Shown here one piece after another: positions 52,187 through 63,002 of a DNA stretch of 64,000 nucleotides. The DNA is taken from the NCBI RefSeq assembly GCF_010389155.1, contig NC_057769.1:8494735-8558734 (forward strand), given 5' to 3'. Both the position numbers and the translations under genes were made by a program. Below the pieces are notes generated by a model. That model searched no databases, had not been told where the DNA came from, and was given only the letters and a program-made list of their open reading frames with translations. The stretch is from Erigeron canadensis. Lineage: Eukaryota; Streptophyta; Magnoliopsida; Asterales; Asteraceae. The stretch's first letter is position 1. Each line of letters opens with the position of its first letter.

Positions 52187-52612
52187 ATGGCACAATCAAG
52201 ACTACTTACTATACTTATGGCATTATGTGTCATATTTTCTTTACAGCTATCATCATCATTTGCACAAATGTTGCCAAATACAATCTCTGCAGCACCTGCA
52301 TTACTTCCATCAACATCTTCACCACCACCACAATCTTCTTCTTTATCCCCTGCTTTATCCCCTGACATCACTCCTTTATTTCCTTCACCTGCAAAAGGTG
52401 ATCAACTTTCACCTAGTGAATCATCATTGCCCACTATTCCTTCTAGTCCTAGCCCACCTAACCCTGATGACATTTCAACTTTTGGGCCAAATACTATGGC
52501 CATTTCACCATCTGGGTCACTTCCTGTTTCCTCTTCTGTTGGGCTTGGAAGCACTTTCTTGATGGTTGTTATGTCAATAGGGGCATTTTGGTCATTTCAT
52601 GTTTTGATTTGA
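52187..52612 (+). CDS. AGP26-like: classical arabinogalactan protein, AGP25/26/27 type
   Basis: Single exon, 141 aa, no intron. The N-terminus is a clear secretion signal: a hydrophobic core LLTILMALCVIF and a likely cleavage site after SSSFA. The middle is rich in Pro, Ser and Thr, with many AP, SP, TP and SPSP motifs (for example SPPPQSSSLSPALSP), the pattern for prolyl hydroxylation and type II arabinogalactan addition. The C-terminus, SVGLGSTFLMVVMSIGAFW, is a hydrophobic GPI-attachment signal preceded by small residues. The mature product should be a short glycoprotein backbone anchored at the cell surface. Short classical AGPs of this kind are AGP25, AGP26 and AGP27 in Arabidopsis. AGP26 also sits next to DEG2 there (from memory), which supports orthology. 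The upstream leader is pyrimidine-rich (CTTTCT and CTCTC tracts at about 52018-52100). Confidence 0.88.
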   Translation: MAQSRLLTILMALCVIFSLQLSSSFAQMLPNTISAAPALLPSTSSPPPQSSSLSPALSPDITPLFPSPAKGDQLSPSESSLPTIPSSPSPPNPDDISTFGPNTMAISPSGSLPVSSSVGLGSTFLMVVMSIGAFWSFHVLI

Positions 52613-53340
52613 AAGGTGTCATGACTGTTGTCTTCTAAGATGCTCGGTTAAGTTTGGGCATTGGAGGAGGAATCATTTGGTGATGAGGGCATTTTGGTCA
52701 TTTTGAATGATGTCACTTATGGTACATTTTTTGTTTGATTGTGAATGGAGATGGAATCATTGGTGGAAGAACAACAAATCATTTGTCATCTTTATTACTT
52801 TTTTTTTTTTTTTTTTTAATTTTCTGTTATTCTACTCAACTATTTGTAGATTTGCTATTCAAAAAAAAAAACTATTTGTAGATTTCACTTTTACTTGCCT
52901 TTTTCAAGGAGTATATATAAATATTTTACAGTGATATCTTGTTATGTTCTTGTGGTCATGTTACTTTAGTGCATCATGTGATAAGATTTGTCTTTTTATT
53001 TTTATTTTTAAAAGTGTATCCAAAAGCAAATAAAAGTCTTGCCTTTTAGCAGTCCTTATCTATTCTTTAATCTCTTTTTGGGACTTGAAGGACTGAGCTA
53101 AACAAAGCATTACAATTATTAATCATTGAAGCATTATTATTTGAAGTGAACCATATTTTAAATGTCAAGCACCATCTATTGTTTAAGTTTTGTTCTACTT
53201 TATATGCACTATAAGTTCAAAACCATGATCAAGTGATCATATGTCTAGTGTGTATCCAATTATGCATTCAGACCCTACAATCATTATGTTATGAGTTTAA
53301 AATTTAGTATAAAAAAGTGCTTATTGGTCCCCCTTTGCTC
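52613..53340. other. AGP 3' region
   Basis: Probably the 3' UTR of the AGP gene, then AT-rich DNA. T and A homopolymer runs occur at about 52,800-52,819 and 52,860-52,871. Nothing else is recognised. Confidence 0.4.
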
Positions 53341-53745
53341 CATTTCAAAATCATGATCGATTAAGGACTTAACTTATGACCTTATAATTAATCAAACCTG
53401 TGTGCTTTTCTCAAATAAAGTATATCACAGTTTTAGGTTTCATAAAGAGATCCACATTGTATAATACAGTCTTCCTCAATGATTGTCAAGTGACCATTAG
53501 TCTTGTTTGTTTTTTTAACCATTAAGTGACTGAATGGATAAATAATGTCTGTGTGGATTAAGTCAATATAGTTATTTTTTGTTTATTAAGTCAATAAAAC
53601 AAACACTTTTGATGACTCAATAGATTAAGTTTCTTTGATTAAGTCATGACTTAATCTATTAAGTCTTAAACAAACACCACCTGAGTAGTATCCCATTAAG
53701 ATCCTAAAACCGAGGTTGCGAGTTTAATTATCTTCAAAGACCATG
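53341..53745. repeat. dispersed segmental repeat, copy 1 (interrupted)
   Basis: It matches 57,409-57,614 in the same direction: GATTAAGGACTTAACTTATG, CATAAAGAGATC and GATCCTAAAACC blocks. About 180 bp extra in this copy is a MITE-like insertion at 53,508-53,690. Confidence 0.75.
53508..53690. mobile_element. MITE-like insertion seen against an empty site
   Basis: Compared with the uninterrupted copy near 57,560, the extra DNA runs from TTGTTTGTTTTTTT to AACAAACACCACCT. Its inner ends are partly inverted (TTGTTTGTTT... and ...CTTAAACAAACA). A GGTGGTGTTTGTTT end is typical of hAT-type MITEs. A related piece lies at 27,175-27,370. Confidence 0.6.
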
Positions 53746-54789
53746 TTTAAGAGGCATGGCACAAATTATGTCTGTTTTCCATTTCTATATTTGGTATCCT
53801 CAGATATAGTCAAACCATAGTAGTGTAAGGTTTTATCGAAAGAATTAAGATCTAAGATGCATGATGATTAAGGTATATCGGTATGACAATAAGTTTTACT
53901 TTTCGAGTAGTTAACCTTCATACCCGAAGCCAAGTGAAAGCAATCAAGGATGCGAGACAAATTTGAGGCATTGTTCATGGACCAAGCTAGTACGCTCTCA
54001 TAATGAGACCATGCTCCTCAAATTAGAGATGATATAAGAAAGAAAAAAAATACGTGATTAGCCAAATTTTTTATAAAATATATCAATTTAGCCAAGTTTT
54101 TTTTTATAAAGTTTTCACAAAATAGTCAGCAAAATAGCAATAAATTGTCAAAACCGTAATAAGATTTTCAAAATTGATATGAGATTCATAAAAATGCAAT
54201 GTGAGTTTGCAAAATCACAATGTGATTGTGCAAAATCGCACACATTTTGAAAATCTCGTAGAGATTTTGCCAAGTCGTAATACTTTTTTAAATAGTTTTT
54301 TTAAAACCGAAACCGATCCAAACTGAACCGAAAAAACCGGCAAACCGATCGAACAAAAACCTAATCCAATGGATTTGGTTTTCTAAAAACCGAATGTATC
54401 GGTTCGGTTTTCGGTTTTAGCTAAAAACCGACCTAAATCGACCCATACTCACCCCTAACACAGATACATATATATATATATAATTCCACCATTTTTATAA
54501 ATGAAAAAAGAAAAAAGGGTAACAAACAATCACACGCTCCCTCTTTCTTCCTTCCCTTCTCTTTCTCCTTCTTCCCCCATCGTTGACTTACCCCGATTTT
54601 GCCTTTCTCTCTCCTGGGGGAACTGCTGGTGGCGGTGTACCCACACAGGCTTGCTAGCAGCAAACGTCCACCCTGCGACCACTCCCTCCCCTCTAATGCA
54701 AATACTTTGCGACAGTTCTTACCCCTAATATATTTTTTTTTGGAAAATGCACAAAATATATAACTAAAACTTAAAAAATATGATTAACG
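53746..54789. other. intergenic; ACCGAAAACCG-rich repeat end
   Basis: AT-rich DNA with GCAAAATCGCAATGTGA-type repetitive stretches (54,140-54,290). At 54,300-54,460 a tract of AACCGAAACCGA units ends in ACTCACCCCTAAC. The start of a similar piece, CAGGGGTGAACAAAAACCGG, is at 48,736. Small frames at 54,433-54,728 are not supported as genes. Confidence 0.4.
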
Positions 54790-57090
54790 TGGAATATAAA
54801 AAACACGGAGGCATATATAATACTAGTTATAATAGATAGGCCTACAAATCTGGTCTAAAAATATGACTAATCCATTCAATTCTTAATACATTTTTTTGAC
54901 AAGTGAATTTTATCCTAGACGCGTATGGTGTGTGCTAATCGCACAACGAAAGGGTCCCGCATTAAGCGGATCTTAAATAGTCTTTCTCACCATACCACCT
55001 CCTTAAATGGAAAATACCGTCGAGGAGAACCTACCGCTCGAACTTGAGACCTTGGAGTAAACTCCCCCGAGGCCCCACATAACAGGTTTAGTAAAATACT
55101 CCTGGCCACTGGGGTTTTTTAATACATAGATTACACATTTTTTCTTTGTTAATTTTTACAACTGATTTTGTCATGTGTCAATTATTCCTTGTTAAGCATA
55201 GTTTTAGGCCTACTTTTTAGGCACATTAAACATTCCCATATAAGTACTGATATCTTACTTATTTGTAAACATAACATCTACTAACGTTCAAAAGAACATT
55301 CAAAAATGAAGGATTTTGGTATTCGACAAAAAAAAAAAAAAGGATTTAATTTTAGGTGAGATGTTGAAGGCATCAAAAATGGAAACTAGACTCCTGGATA
55401 TGAAAAAGATTGAACAGTTCTTCGATTGCGTGATTATCATAGCCATGAAATGGTGATTTCTTGTTTTGAATCGATAATTGGTGGCACCATTTTCAGTTTA
55501 TCACAGAAAAGGTACAAGCATTTTTCTTAAGTTTACAGTAAAATGCTGTTGTTGGTATTCATATTCCATTTAAACCTGGCATACCCATTATTCTATTACT
55601 ACTTTGATGTTTAAAAAGTTATATTTTTTTCAAACATTTAATCGGTATACGACATCAGGGAAACCACACCATATAATGGTGAAGCCTTGCACGTACTCAA
55701 GACAACAAGATATTGACCATGGGCCGTTACAAGTATTCAGAGAGAAAAACTTCAAGGTTTTGTCATCCCTAAAGATCGAACTCAAGACCTTGGGTAAAAG
55801 CGAGAATGTCTCTAACCAGCTGGGCTAGACATCATTGGCTAAAAATAATAATAAAAAAAGAAGAAGTTATATTACTTTCCAAATTGAATGACTAAATCTA
55901 AATGTATGCTGTTTAATAAATTTATTACTTTTGAAATGTTCATAAAATTTTATTACTTTCTTGATATTCAAAGAATTCTATTACTTTTTGTATGTTGTTT
56001 AATACATATAAATATAGCATGTTATTTAATAAATCTAAATGTGGTATACTGTCTTATAAATCTTCATAGGCGAGGAAGCTAAAATCGTCATATTTTGAGA
56101 TTACAAGAATGTAAAATTGTTAACATGTTCCAACCGGCATAGTAATCAATTGTTATTTGGTCAATTACTATGTCAGACGGGATATCTACTCTTGACTCTT
56201 GAGAGTTCTACATTCTTATAGTCGCAAAAGCTGAAAACTTTTAACCGCGTCCCCGATCAAGATTTATTGAACACCATACTAGATTTAGATATACTAAACC
56301 ACACGTACAGTACATTTAGATTTATTAAACTGACATACAATAAAGTAATGGAACTTTTGAATACCAAGAAAATTATAGAAATTTTTTAACATCAAAAAAT
56401 TAAAAACCTTAACTGGTGTGCTTATGACTCTTATACAATAACCTTAACTGGTGTGCTTATATCATGTAATTTCTAGTTGCTTGACGTTTTGTTGTCTAGA
56501 TGTTGCACTTTTAGTGCATGGACATTTGTAAAGTCGATTGGGATCAACCTGATCACTTGTTTTTATTTGTGATATAATAACATAAATAAGGGGTAACCTT
56601 TTACCAAAAAAAAAACACATATATTTAGATTTATTCTTTTAGATCATAAAGAAGTAGATTTTTTTAAAATCCAGAAAGTAATAGAATAATATATATACCA
56701 CTTTTAATAGAGAGTGAAAACCAACAACCATTTTACTGAAAATTTAAAAAATCTGCTTATACCTTTTAAATGAAGATTGTTCGTCAATTATGAGTTCAAA
56801 AAAAAGAAACCACTGTTCCCATAGCGTTGGTAATCACGTAGTCGATGAATATTGCAATCTTTTGTATATTCGCTAGTTCCATTCCTGATGCTTTCAACAT
56901 ATCACCTAAATTTAAATCTATTTTCTCTCTTTTTGTTGTTGTCAAATACAGAATAAATCCTACTTTTTGAATGTTTATTTTGAACGTTAGTAGATGATAT
57001 GTTTACAATTGAGAAAGAAATGAGTATTATACACATTTGTGAAACGCGTATGTTTTCCAATTTAGTCCTCTAAGCATTCAACGTTAATAA
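54790..57090. repeat. segmental duplication unit F, copy 1, with long palindromic element
   Basis: It matches 58,640-60,340 in the same order: TAGATAGGCC, AAAATATGACTAATCCATTC, CATACCCATTATTCTATTAC, CACCATACTAGATT and GGTAATCACG blocks. The unit is also palindromic: the left arm from about 55,230 matches the reverse complement of the right arm to about 57,070 (shared CTACTAACGTTCAAAA), with a centre near 56,153 (CATAGTAATCAATTG facing TCAATTACTATG). Confidence 0.7.
54892..55118 (-). mobile_element. SINE, family B, full length
   Basis: A 9-bp duplication TTAATACAT flanks it (54,883-54,891 and 55,119-55,127). The other copy of this segment (58,767 on) has a single TTAATACAT with nothing inserted. 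Read in reverse, the head is CCCCAGTGGCCAGGAG and the B box GGTCTCAAGTTCGAGC. The tail is the T run at 54,891-54,897. Confidence 0.88.
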
Positions 57091-57408
57091 CTTTAGAGTA
57101 AATTATTTTTTCGTTCCTGTTGATAGTTTTTTTACTTTTAATCTTCCAAATGAAAAAGGAAAAATTAAACCTTTGAATTTGATAAACATATAAAACCCCT
57201 CATATAACCCCCCTAAATTTTATATAATTCTCCTTGTTTTACTTAAGATAGGTACTGCATATTTTACCTAACTTTTTTATGAAAAAAATATCAATTTTTA
57301 CATTAAAGTTGGGGGAAATTTTCAATCGTGGCACTAGTGAGTTTTTGCCCATTAACGGAGGCACGCCCAAGAAGAGTGAGGGCATGATGGTTTTTTTTAC
57401 CTTTTGCA

Positions 57409-57614
57409 CTTTCAAAACCATGATTAAGGACTTAACTTATGAGCTTATAATTAATCAAATATGTGTGCTTCTTTCGAATCAAGACTATTTTAGTGTTAGA
57501 CTTCATAAAGAGATCTACATTTCATAATACGGTCTTCCTTAACCGTGGTGACCATTTGTCGAGTAATTGCCATTATGATCCTAAAACCTTTAAGTTGTGA
57601 GTTTAAGTATATTC
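57409..57614. repeat. dispersed segmental repeat, copy 2
   Basis: This is the uninterrupted counterpart of 53,341-53,745. Confidence 0.7.
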
Positions 57615-57634
57615 GAAATGCACATATTGGCTTG

Positions 57635-58430
57635 TTAATTGGCTTTCGAAACCATACCTCGAAGACCAAGTGGCCAACTGGTCCAATGGTGGCCAATAAT
57701 CTTGGAACGATTCCTAACTTCATTAAAATCACCAAACACAATTGTAAGAGTGTTAGCATTAGTACAAATATTAAGGAGGTCAAACCAAAGCTCCCTTTTC
57801 AAATCCAAGTCTCGAGGGACATAAACATTGATCATGATTAACTACGGGATACTGAAGTTACACCAAGGATTGAAGATGACCAGGAAGTCAGGAACCCTTT
57901 TCCCTCGAGTTTGAAGATAAAAGTAAAATGGGTCGGGCCACAAATTGCAACAATTCCACCTGATTTACCATCCGAATGAATGACCTTGGAGTCATCGCCC
58001 CACATAGAACGAATGATATGTAACGGAAGGTTTTTAGACATTGATTCTTGAAAACCAATGAGGTAAGAAGAGTCCAAAGAGACCAAATCGTTGTTACTAA
58101 TGAGGCCATTACATTTAGAATTCTAACATTGAGGTCAGAACTCATAATTACTGTCTGAAAGAGTATCTTTTTGATTTTCCCTAATACTATATACTTAGAA
58201 ACACCACCATTTAAAGGATCAGAAAGTTCATAGAAAACGCACCTTTTAGAATGCTAGGATTTTGAGAAGTCATTCTGATAACAGAATGTTCTTTTTTCTT
58301 TTTGTTGATGGGCTCAGCTCCATTACTAGAGGCAGTAGTAGTTTGGGTCGAGAGGTTGTTAGGCCCAAAAATGTCATTTGGGTCTATAGCCCGATAACTG
58401 GACATAATGTAGGTCTCGGTTCAAGGGTCC
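57635..58430 (-). pseudogene. decayed LINE (L1-type) endonuclease region
   Basis: On the minus strand, broken frames hold pieces of the apurinic-like endonuclease of plant LINEs: LDSSYLIGFQES (the QE/E motif region), then KSGGIVAICGP, then INVYVPRDLDLKRELW and finally IVFGDFNEVRNRS (the catalytic DFN motif). The pieces are in different frames, so it is dead. An upstream piece, DPNDIFGPNNLSTQ (58,405-58,211), may be the N-terminal part of the same ORF. No reverse transcriptase follows; it is truncated. Confidence 0.75.
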
Positions 58431-59689
58431 TTTGAACTTATGACATAACAATAATGTAAACAACATTTGCTATTCTCAAGCTCTGGATTTACAACCTACA
58501 AGATCTGGAAAACCAAATTACATTATACAACTAAAATACAAATTACAAGCATGACCCGACATTGTCTAAGAAACAAAGAATGACCCTTAAAAATCGAACA
58601 TCAACACTTACAACGCTGTACGTACTTTACTACTAGAAAACGTGGAGGATTAACGTGGGAAAATAGAAAACGCGTTTCACAAAGGTGTATATAATAGGAG
58701 TAATAATAGATAGGCCTTAAATTTGGTCTAAAAATATGACTAATCCATTCAATTGTTAATACATGGATTACACAGTTTTTCTTTTTTACTTTTTATCATT
58801 GATTTTGTCATGGGTTGATTATTCCTTGTTAAGCATAATTAGACCTACTTTTTTGCACATTAAACATTTTCGATATACTCATTTCTTCCTTATTTGTAAA
58901 CATAATCTATTAGCGTTCAAAAGAAACATTCAAAAATTATAGTTTTTTTAGTATTCGAGAACCAAAAGGAGAAAGATTGAACATTTCATACGTCATCAAC
59001 TGTGCGTGATTGATTACCAAAGCCATGGAAAATGGAAATGGTCGTCTCGTTGGCAGCATCTTCACAAAAAAGATACAAGCATTTTTTTTTTAAAGTTTTC
59101 TGTAAAATACGGTTGTTGGCATTAATCCTCCATTAAAAAAAATGGTATACCCATTATTCTATTACTTTTTTATGTTTAAAAAATTATATTGCTTTCTGAT
59201 TTGAATGAATAAACCTAAATGTATGTTGTTTACTAAGGTTTTTAATTTCTTAATGTTTATAACATTATTACTTTCTTGATGTTCAAAGAAATCTATTACC
59301 TTTGTTTAATAAATATAAATATAATATGTTATTTAATAAATCTACATGTGGTATGTTGTTTTATGAATCCGATCAGTGGAAAGCTAAACTCTTCATATTT
59401 TGAAATTATGAGAATATTGAAAATAGATTTTTATTTGGTCAATTACCATGTTAGTCGGGACTCTCTTGACACTTTTACTTTCTCATTGTCCCAAAAGCTA
59501 AAAACTTCAGCTTCACACCGATCAAGACTCATTAAACACCATACTAGATTAGATATATTAAACATCACACTACATATAGATTTATTAAATAATATACAAG
59601 AAAATAATAGAATTTTATGAACATTAAGAAATTAAAAAACATAAATTTAGATTTCTTAGATTTAATCAGAAAGTAGTAAACTATTTATA

Positions 59690-59752
59690 ATAATAATAAT
59701 AATAACAATAATAATAATAACAATAGTAATAATAATAATAATAATAATAGAA
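59690..59752. repeat. AAT trinucleotide microsatellite
   Basis: About 20 AAT units with a few AAC and AGT interruptions. Confidence 0.9.
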
Positions 59753-59890
59753 TAATGGGTATACCAACTTTTAATAATGGAGGTTGAGTACCAACAACCA
59801 AAATTAAAAGAAAAAGGTTATCTACATACATTAACTGTTCATTGAAATCATATCTGAAACTTCCCGTTTTATGTAAAACGAGGCGTTTAT

Positions 59891-60149
59891 CGTCCCGTTT
59901 TATATAAAATGTCGCGTTTGGCCGGTGTGTAGATAGTAAAAGCTACAAAGAGAATTACATGTGGTCTGACACACATGTCAGTCATACCCCTGTTTTATGC
60001 ACCGTTTAACCTAATACGTAGCCTTTTATGTAAAATGGTATTCAAAACGGGGGAATGACTGACATATGTGTCAGACCACGTGTAATTTTCCCTATAGCTT
60101 TTATTATCTACACTCCGACCAAACGTGGCGTTTTACATAAAACGGGACG
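59891..60149. mobile_element. inverted-repeat MITE inserted in copy 2
   Basis: The left arm (59,891 to about 59,996) starts CGTCCCGTTTTATATAAAAT; the right arm (about 60,048-60,149) is its inverse, ending TTTACATAAAACGGGACG. The arms also share TGTAGATA, AAAGCTA and GTGGTCTGACACA. Further related sequence extends to about 59,860 and 60,163. The equivalent place in copy 1 (about 56,720-56,770) lacks it. Confidence 0.75.
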
Positions 60150-60340
60150 TTTTAGATGTGTTTTTATTTTTGATGTATCTAGTAGCACTCAAATAAAAAC
60201 TTTAAGTGAAGATTGTGCCCGCCAATAATGAATTCAAAAAGTAGAAAGTAAAACCACTGTTTCCATGCCTTTGGTAATCACGCAGGATATTTCCATCTTT
60301 TTTGTATTCACAATTCACTAGTTCAATCTTTTAAATACGG

Positions 60341-61005
60341 GAGAATTGCAACAATTCCACCTGATTTAGCATTTGACCGTATTACCTTGGAGTCATCGAC
60401 CCACATAGAACGAATGATATGTAACGGAAGGTTTTTAGAGATTGTTTCTTGAAAATCAACGAGGTAAGAAGAGTCCAAAGAGACCAAATTGTTGTTAATA
60501 ATGAGGTCATTACATTAAATTAGAATTCTTGGACTCGGAATGAGGAACATTGAGGGCAGAACTCAGAATCAGTGTCTGAAAGAGTAATTTTTTGATTTCC
60601 CTTATACTATACTTATAATAAACACCACCATTTAAAGGATCAGAAAGTTCATAGAAAGCGCACCTTTTAGAATGCTTGGATTTTGAGAAGTCATATTCTG
60701 ATAACAGAATGTTCTTTCTTTTTTCTTTTTGTCGATGGGCTCATCTTCATTACTAGAGCCTAGTGGCAGTAGTAGCTTGGGTCAAGAGATTGTTAGGCCC
60801 AAAAAAATCATTTGGGTCTCGGTTCAAGACTTCAAGGGTCCTTTGAACTTATGGCATAAGAATAAGAATGTAAACAACATTTGCTATTCTCAAAGCTCTG
60901 GATTTACAACCTACAAGATATAGAAGCCAAATGACATTACACAATTAATACAAATTACAAGCATGACCCGACATTGTCTAATTAAGAAACAAAAGAATGA
61001 AGCTG
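60341..61005 (-). pseudogene. second copy of the LINE fragment and its flank
   Basis: It matches 57,940-58,600 in the same direction: TTGCAACAATTCCACCTGAT, GAACGAATGATATGTAACGG, CCACCATTTAAAGGATCAGA and GCATGACCCGACATTGTCTA. It holds no DFN part and no usable frame. Confidence 0.7.
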
Positions 61006-61374
61006 TACTCACTACTAGACGACTTACAAACAGTTCAACAAACAATGGCCCCGAAAGTTCCTACACAAATACTTTGTGACATCAAAACGACTATCCATCT
61101 TATATGCTAACTAATCTATTTTTGTTTAAACAAACAACATGAAACCCTACTTGGTCTTAAAATATAACTCTGAAGGAACTAGTGACGTTTGTTTAGGATG
61201 ACCCGACATTATTTAGAAAGAATGTGTCTAACTATACCTTGACTGACTCAAAACTCAAAAGGATGTCTTAGTGGTATGTAGTACTACTATTGAATAACTT
61301 TACAGTGGAACAACACCATTGAATAGCTTTCCCCAAAATACTTCTTTCAATTTGTTGAAATCAAATGGGTTGCT
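61006..61374. other. NET3-like 3' region
   Basis: The probable 3' UTR of the minus-strand NET3-like gene. It contains another ATGACCCGACATTATTTAGA motif (61,198) that echoes the end of the duplicated segments. Confidence 0.4.
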
Positions 61375-62530
61375 TCAGCTATTTGAAGAATCCTTCACGA
61401 TTCTTGTTTTTAGGATCACATTTTCTTGCTTGAGAAAATCGACAGAAAAACTAAGTTGTCGTATCACCTCCATCTTCTCTTCATCTTTCTGAGCCAACTG
61501 CTCTTTTTGAACCTTGTTTTCTTCTTTCAACCTTTCAACTTCTTCCCTCAACTTCATTATCTCTTCTTCATTAAAAGGGTCCACTTCTAAATCAACGTTT
61601 TTTACGTCTACAACAACTTCTTGATCATAATGAGTATCTTGGTCTTGTTCAAGATCATCTACAACTACAGAATCAGTATCACCAGAATCATAGTCATAGT
61701 CAAAAGACTCGGAATAACTGTCATATGATTTTTCTGATTCTTTTATTAGTTGGGAAGTTCGGAACTTGGATAAGGGTAGTGGGCAAGATGTCCATGGAGT
61801 TATGTTTCGACTTCCAGAATCAAACTTGACTTGATCATATTTCTCAGCTAGTGAACGATGGGCTCGATATAGATCCTCAACAATGTTGATAAGTTCGGGT
61901 CGTTTCTTGTAGTACATTTCTGCACGTTTTGCGAATGAATCTGCATCTTCCTCAATCAGTTTCAGCATTGCCTCTGTCTTCTCATCCAGCTCTATCAATT
62001 GATAACAATAGTAATTTTAGTTAAACATATTAATGAAGTTGTTTATTAAATATTTTCTTATAAAAAAATGCCAAAATGGAGTAGCATGTTAAGTATCATC
62101 TTATAAAAAAATGGATATATAACCTAGTAACCTACATATTCAATTAAATCTGATTTAGTAGGTTGTGTGCGTTTTCATTACCCATTTGGGCTTGTTAGAG
62201 ATAAATATAACCCGAATTGACCCATTCGGCCATTCATAAGTAAATGGGTCAAAATCGTCACACTAAGATATAATAACCCAAAGGTCCACTTATTATAATT
62301 CTCACTTCTAAAAGTACTTTGAGGGTGACTGGGGGAGACAACTAAATTTTATTTTAACCTATCTACAAAACTATATATATACAAACAAAAACAAACAAAC
62401 AGGCATAATGTATGTAAGTAGTTAAATTACCTGCAAGAGTGGAATGTAGCCATGGGGATTTCCTTGGAATACTATTACTTTGACTGTCAAACCACCACCA
62501 TTGTGCTGATAACTTACTCTTCAACTCCAT
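61375..62530 (-). CDS. NET3-like: NET3-type actin-binding protein with an NAB (KIP1-like) domain
   Basis: Two coding exons, 62530-62431 and 61991-61375, joined by a GT-AG intron that splits a Glu codon, give 238 aa. The NAB domain covers about residues 9-95. It begins AQWWWFDS, the tryptophan signature of the family, and continues through [20 protein letters not shown], which is diagnostic. Residues 115-160 are acidic ([14 protein letters not shown]), and about 165-235 form a heptad-rich coiled coil ([18 protein letters not shown]). Networked proteins link actin filaments to membranes. The short group-3 members have one NAB domain plus one coiled coil, which fits the length here. An open frame begins upstream at a TTG, but the spliced start restores the missing WWW part and is clearly correct. 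A short noncoding first exon near 62,890-62,960 is possible (see separate entry). Confidence 0.92.
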
Positions 62531-62889
62531 TAGTATTTCTTATTTACCTTCCAACATTCCAATTTCCAAATTCAGTACACTTTAAATAAAACAGGACAAA
62601 TGCTACAAAATAGTACTACTCGTAGTAATTAACTTTTTTCCCAAATATCCACTTAGTTAATTAATAGTTTTTAAAGTCCATTTAAGTCCCAAAAAAAAAA
62701 CATTTTAGTAGCTTAGCTACATAGGGTGGAGCTAACACAAATTCTTATTTAAGTTCTCATTCTAAAGGTTAAATCAACATTATTTTTCTAATTGACCCGT
62801 CGGGCAAGCGACTTTGGCATATGTAAAAAAAAAAACACAGAAACACAAGCATTATAAAAAAAATGGACAAAGTAACAAATAGAGTGTAC

Positions 62890-63002
62890 CTTAAAGAACA
62901 GAAGCAAGTGTTAATGGTGTTCTCCCTCTCTCTCTCTCTCTCACTCACTCTCTAATGAAGAAGATGGCTGTTAACAGTGTTAAGATATATATATATATAT
63001 AA
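62890..63002 (-). promoter_or_regulatory. likely promoter and 5' leader exon of the NET3-like gene
   Basis: On the minus strand a TATATATATATAT run (63002-62984) is followed by a GA-rich tract (the CT repeat at 62925-62944) and then a donor-like AAG with GTACAC at about 62890. This fits a TATA box, a GA-rich 5' leader and a leader intron ending before the ATG exon at 62530. I cannot fix the transcript start or prove the leader intron by eye. Confidence 0.35.

Larger units (their letters stand above)
58640..60340. repeat. segmental duplication unit F, copy 2
   Basis: It is the counterpart of 54,790-57,090. It lacks the SINE, has lost part of the palindrome centre (near 59,430), and gained an AAT microsatellite and an inverted-repeat MITE. 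Confidence 0.7.

Noticed and set aside
52159..52562. Minus-strand Asp/Gly-rich frame and plus-strand His/Leu-rich frame
   Set aside because: Shadows of the AGP gene; the repeated TCA/CCA codons keep other frames open.
54433..54728. Two antiparallel frames of about 75 aa
   Set aside because: Low-complexity CTTCCC-rich tract, no domain, both strands equally open.
61992..61998. Upstream TTG start for the NET3-like frame
   Set aside because: A splice acceptor lies here, and the upstream exon at 62530-62431 supplies the conserved WWW motif and a proper ATG.
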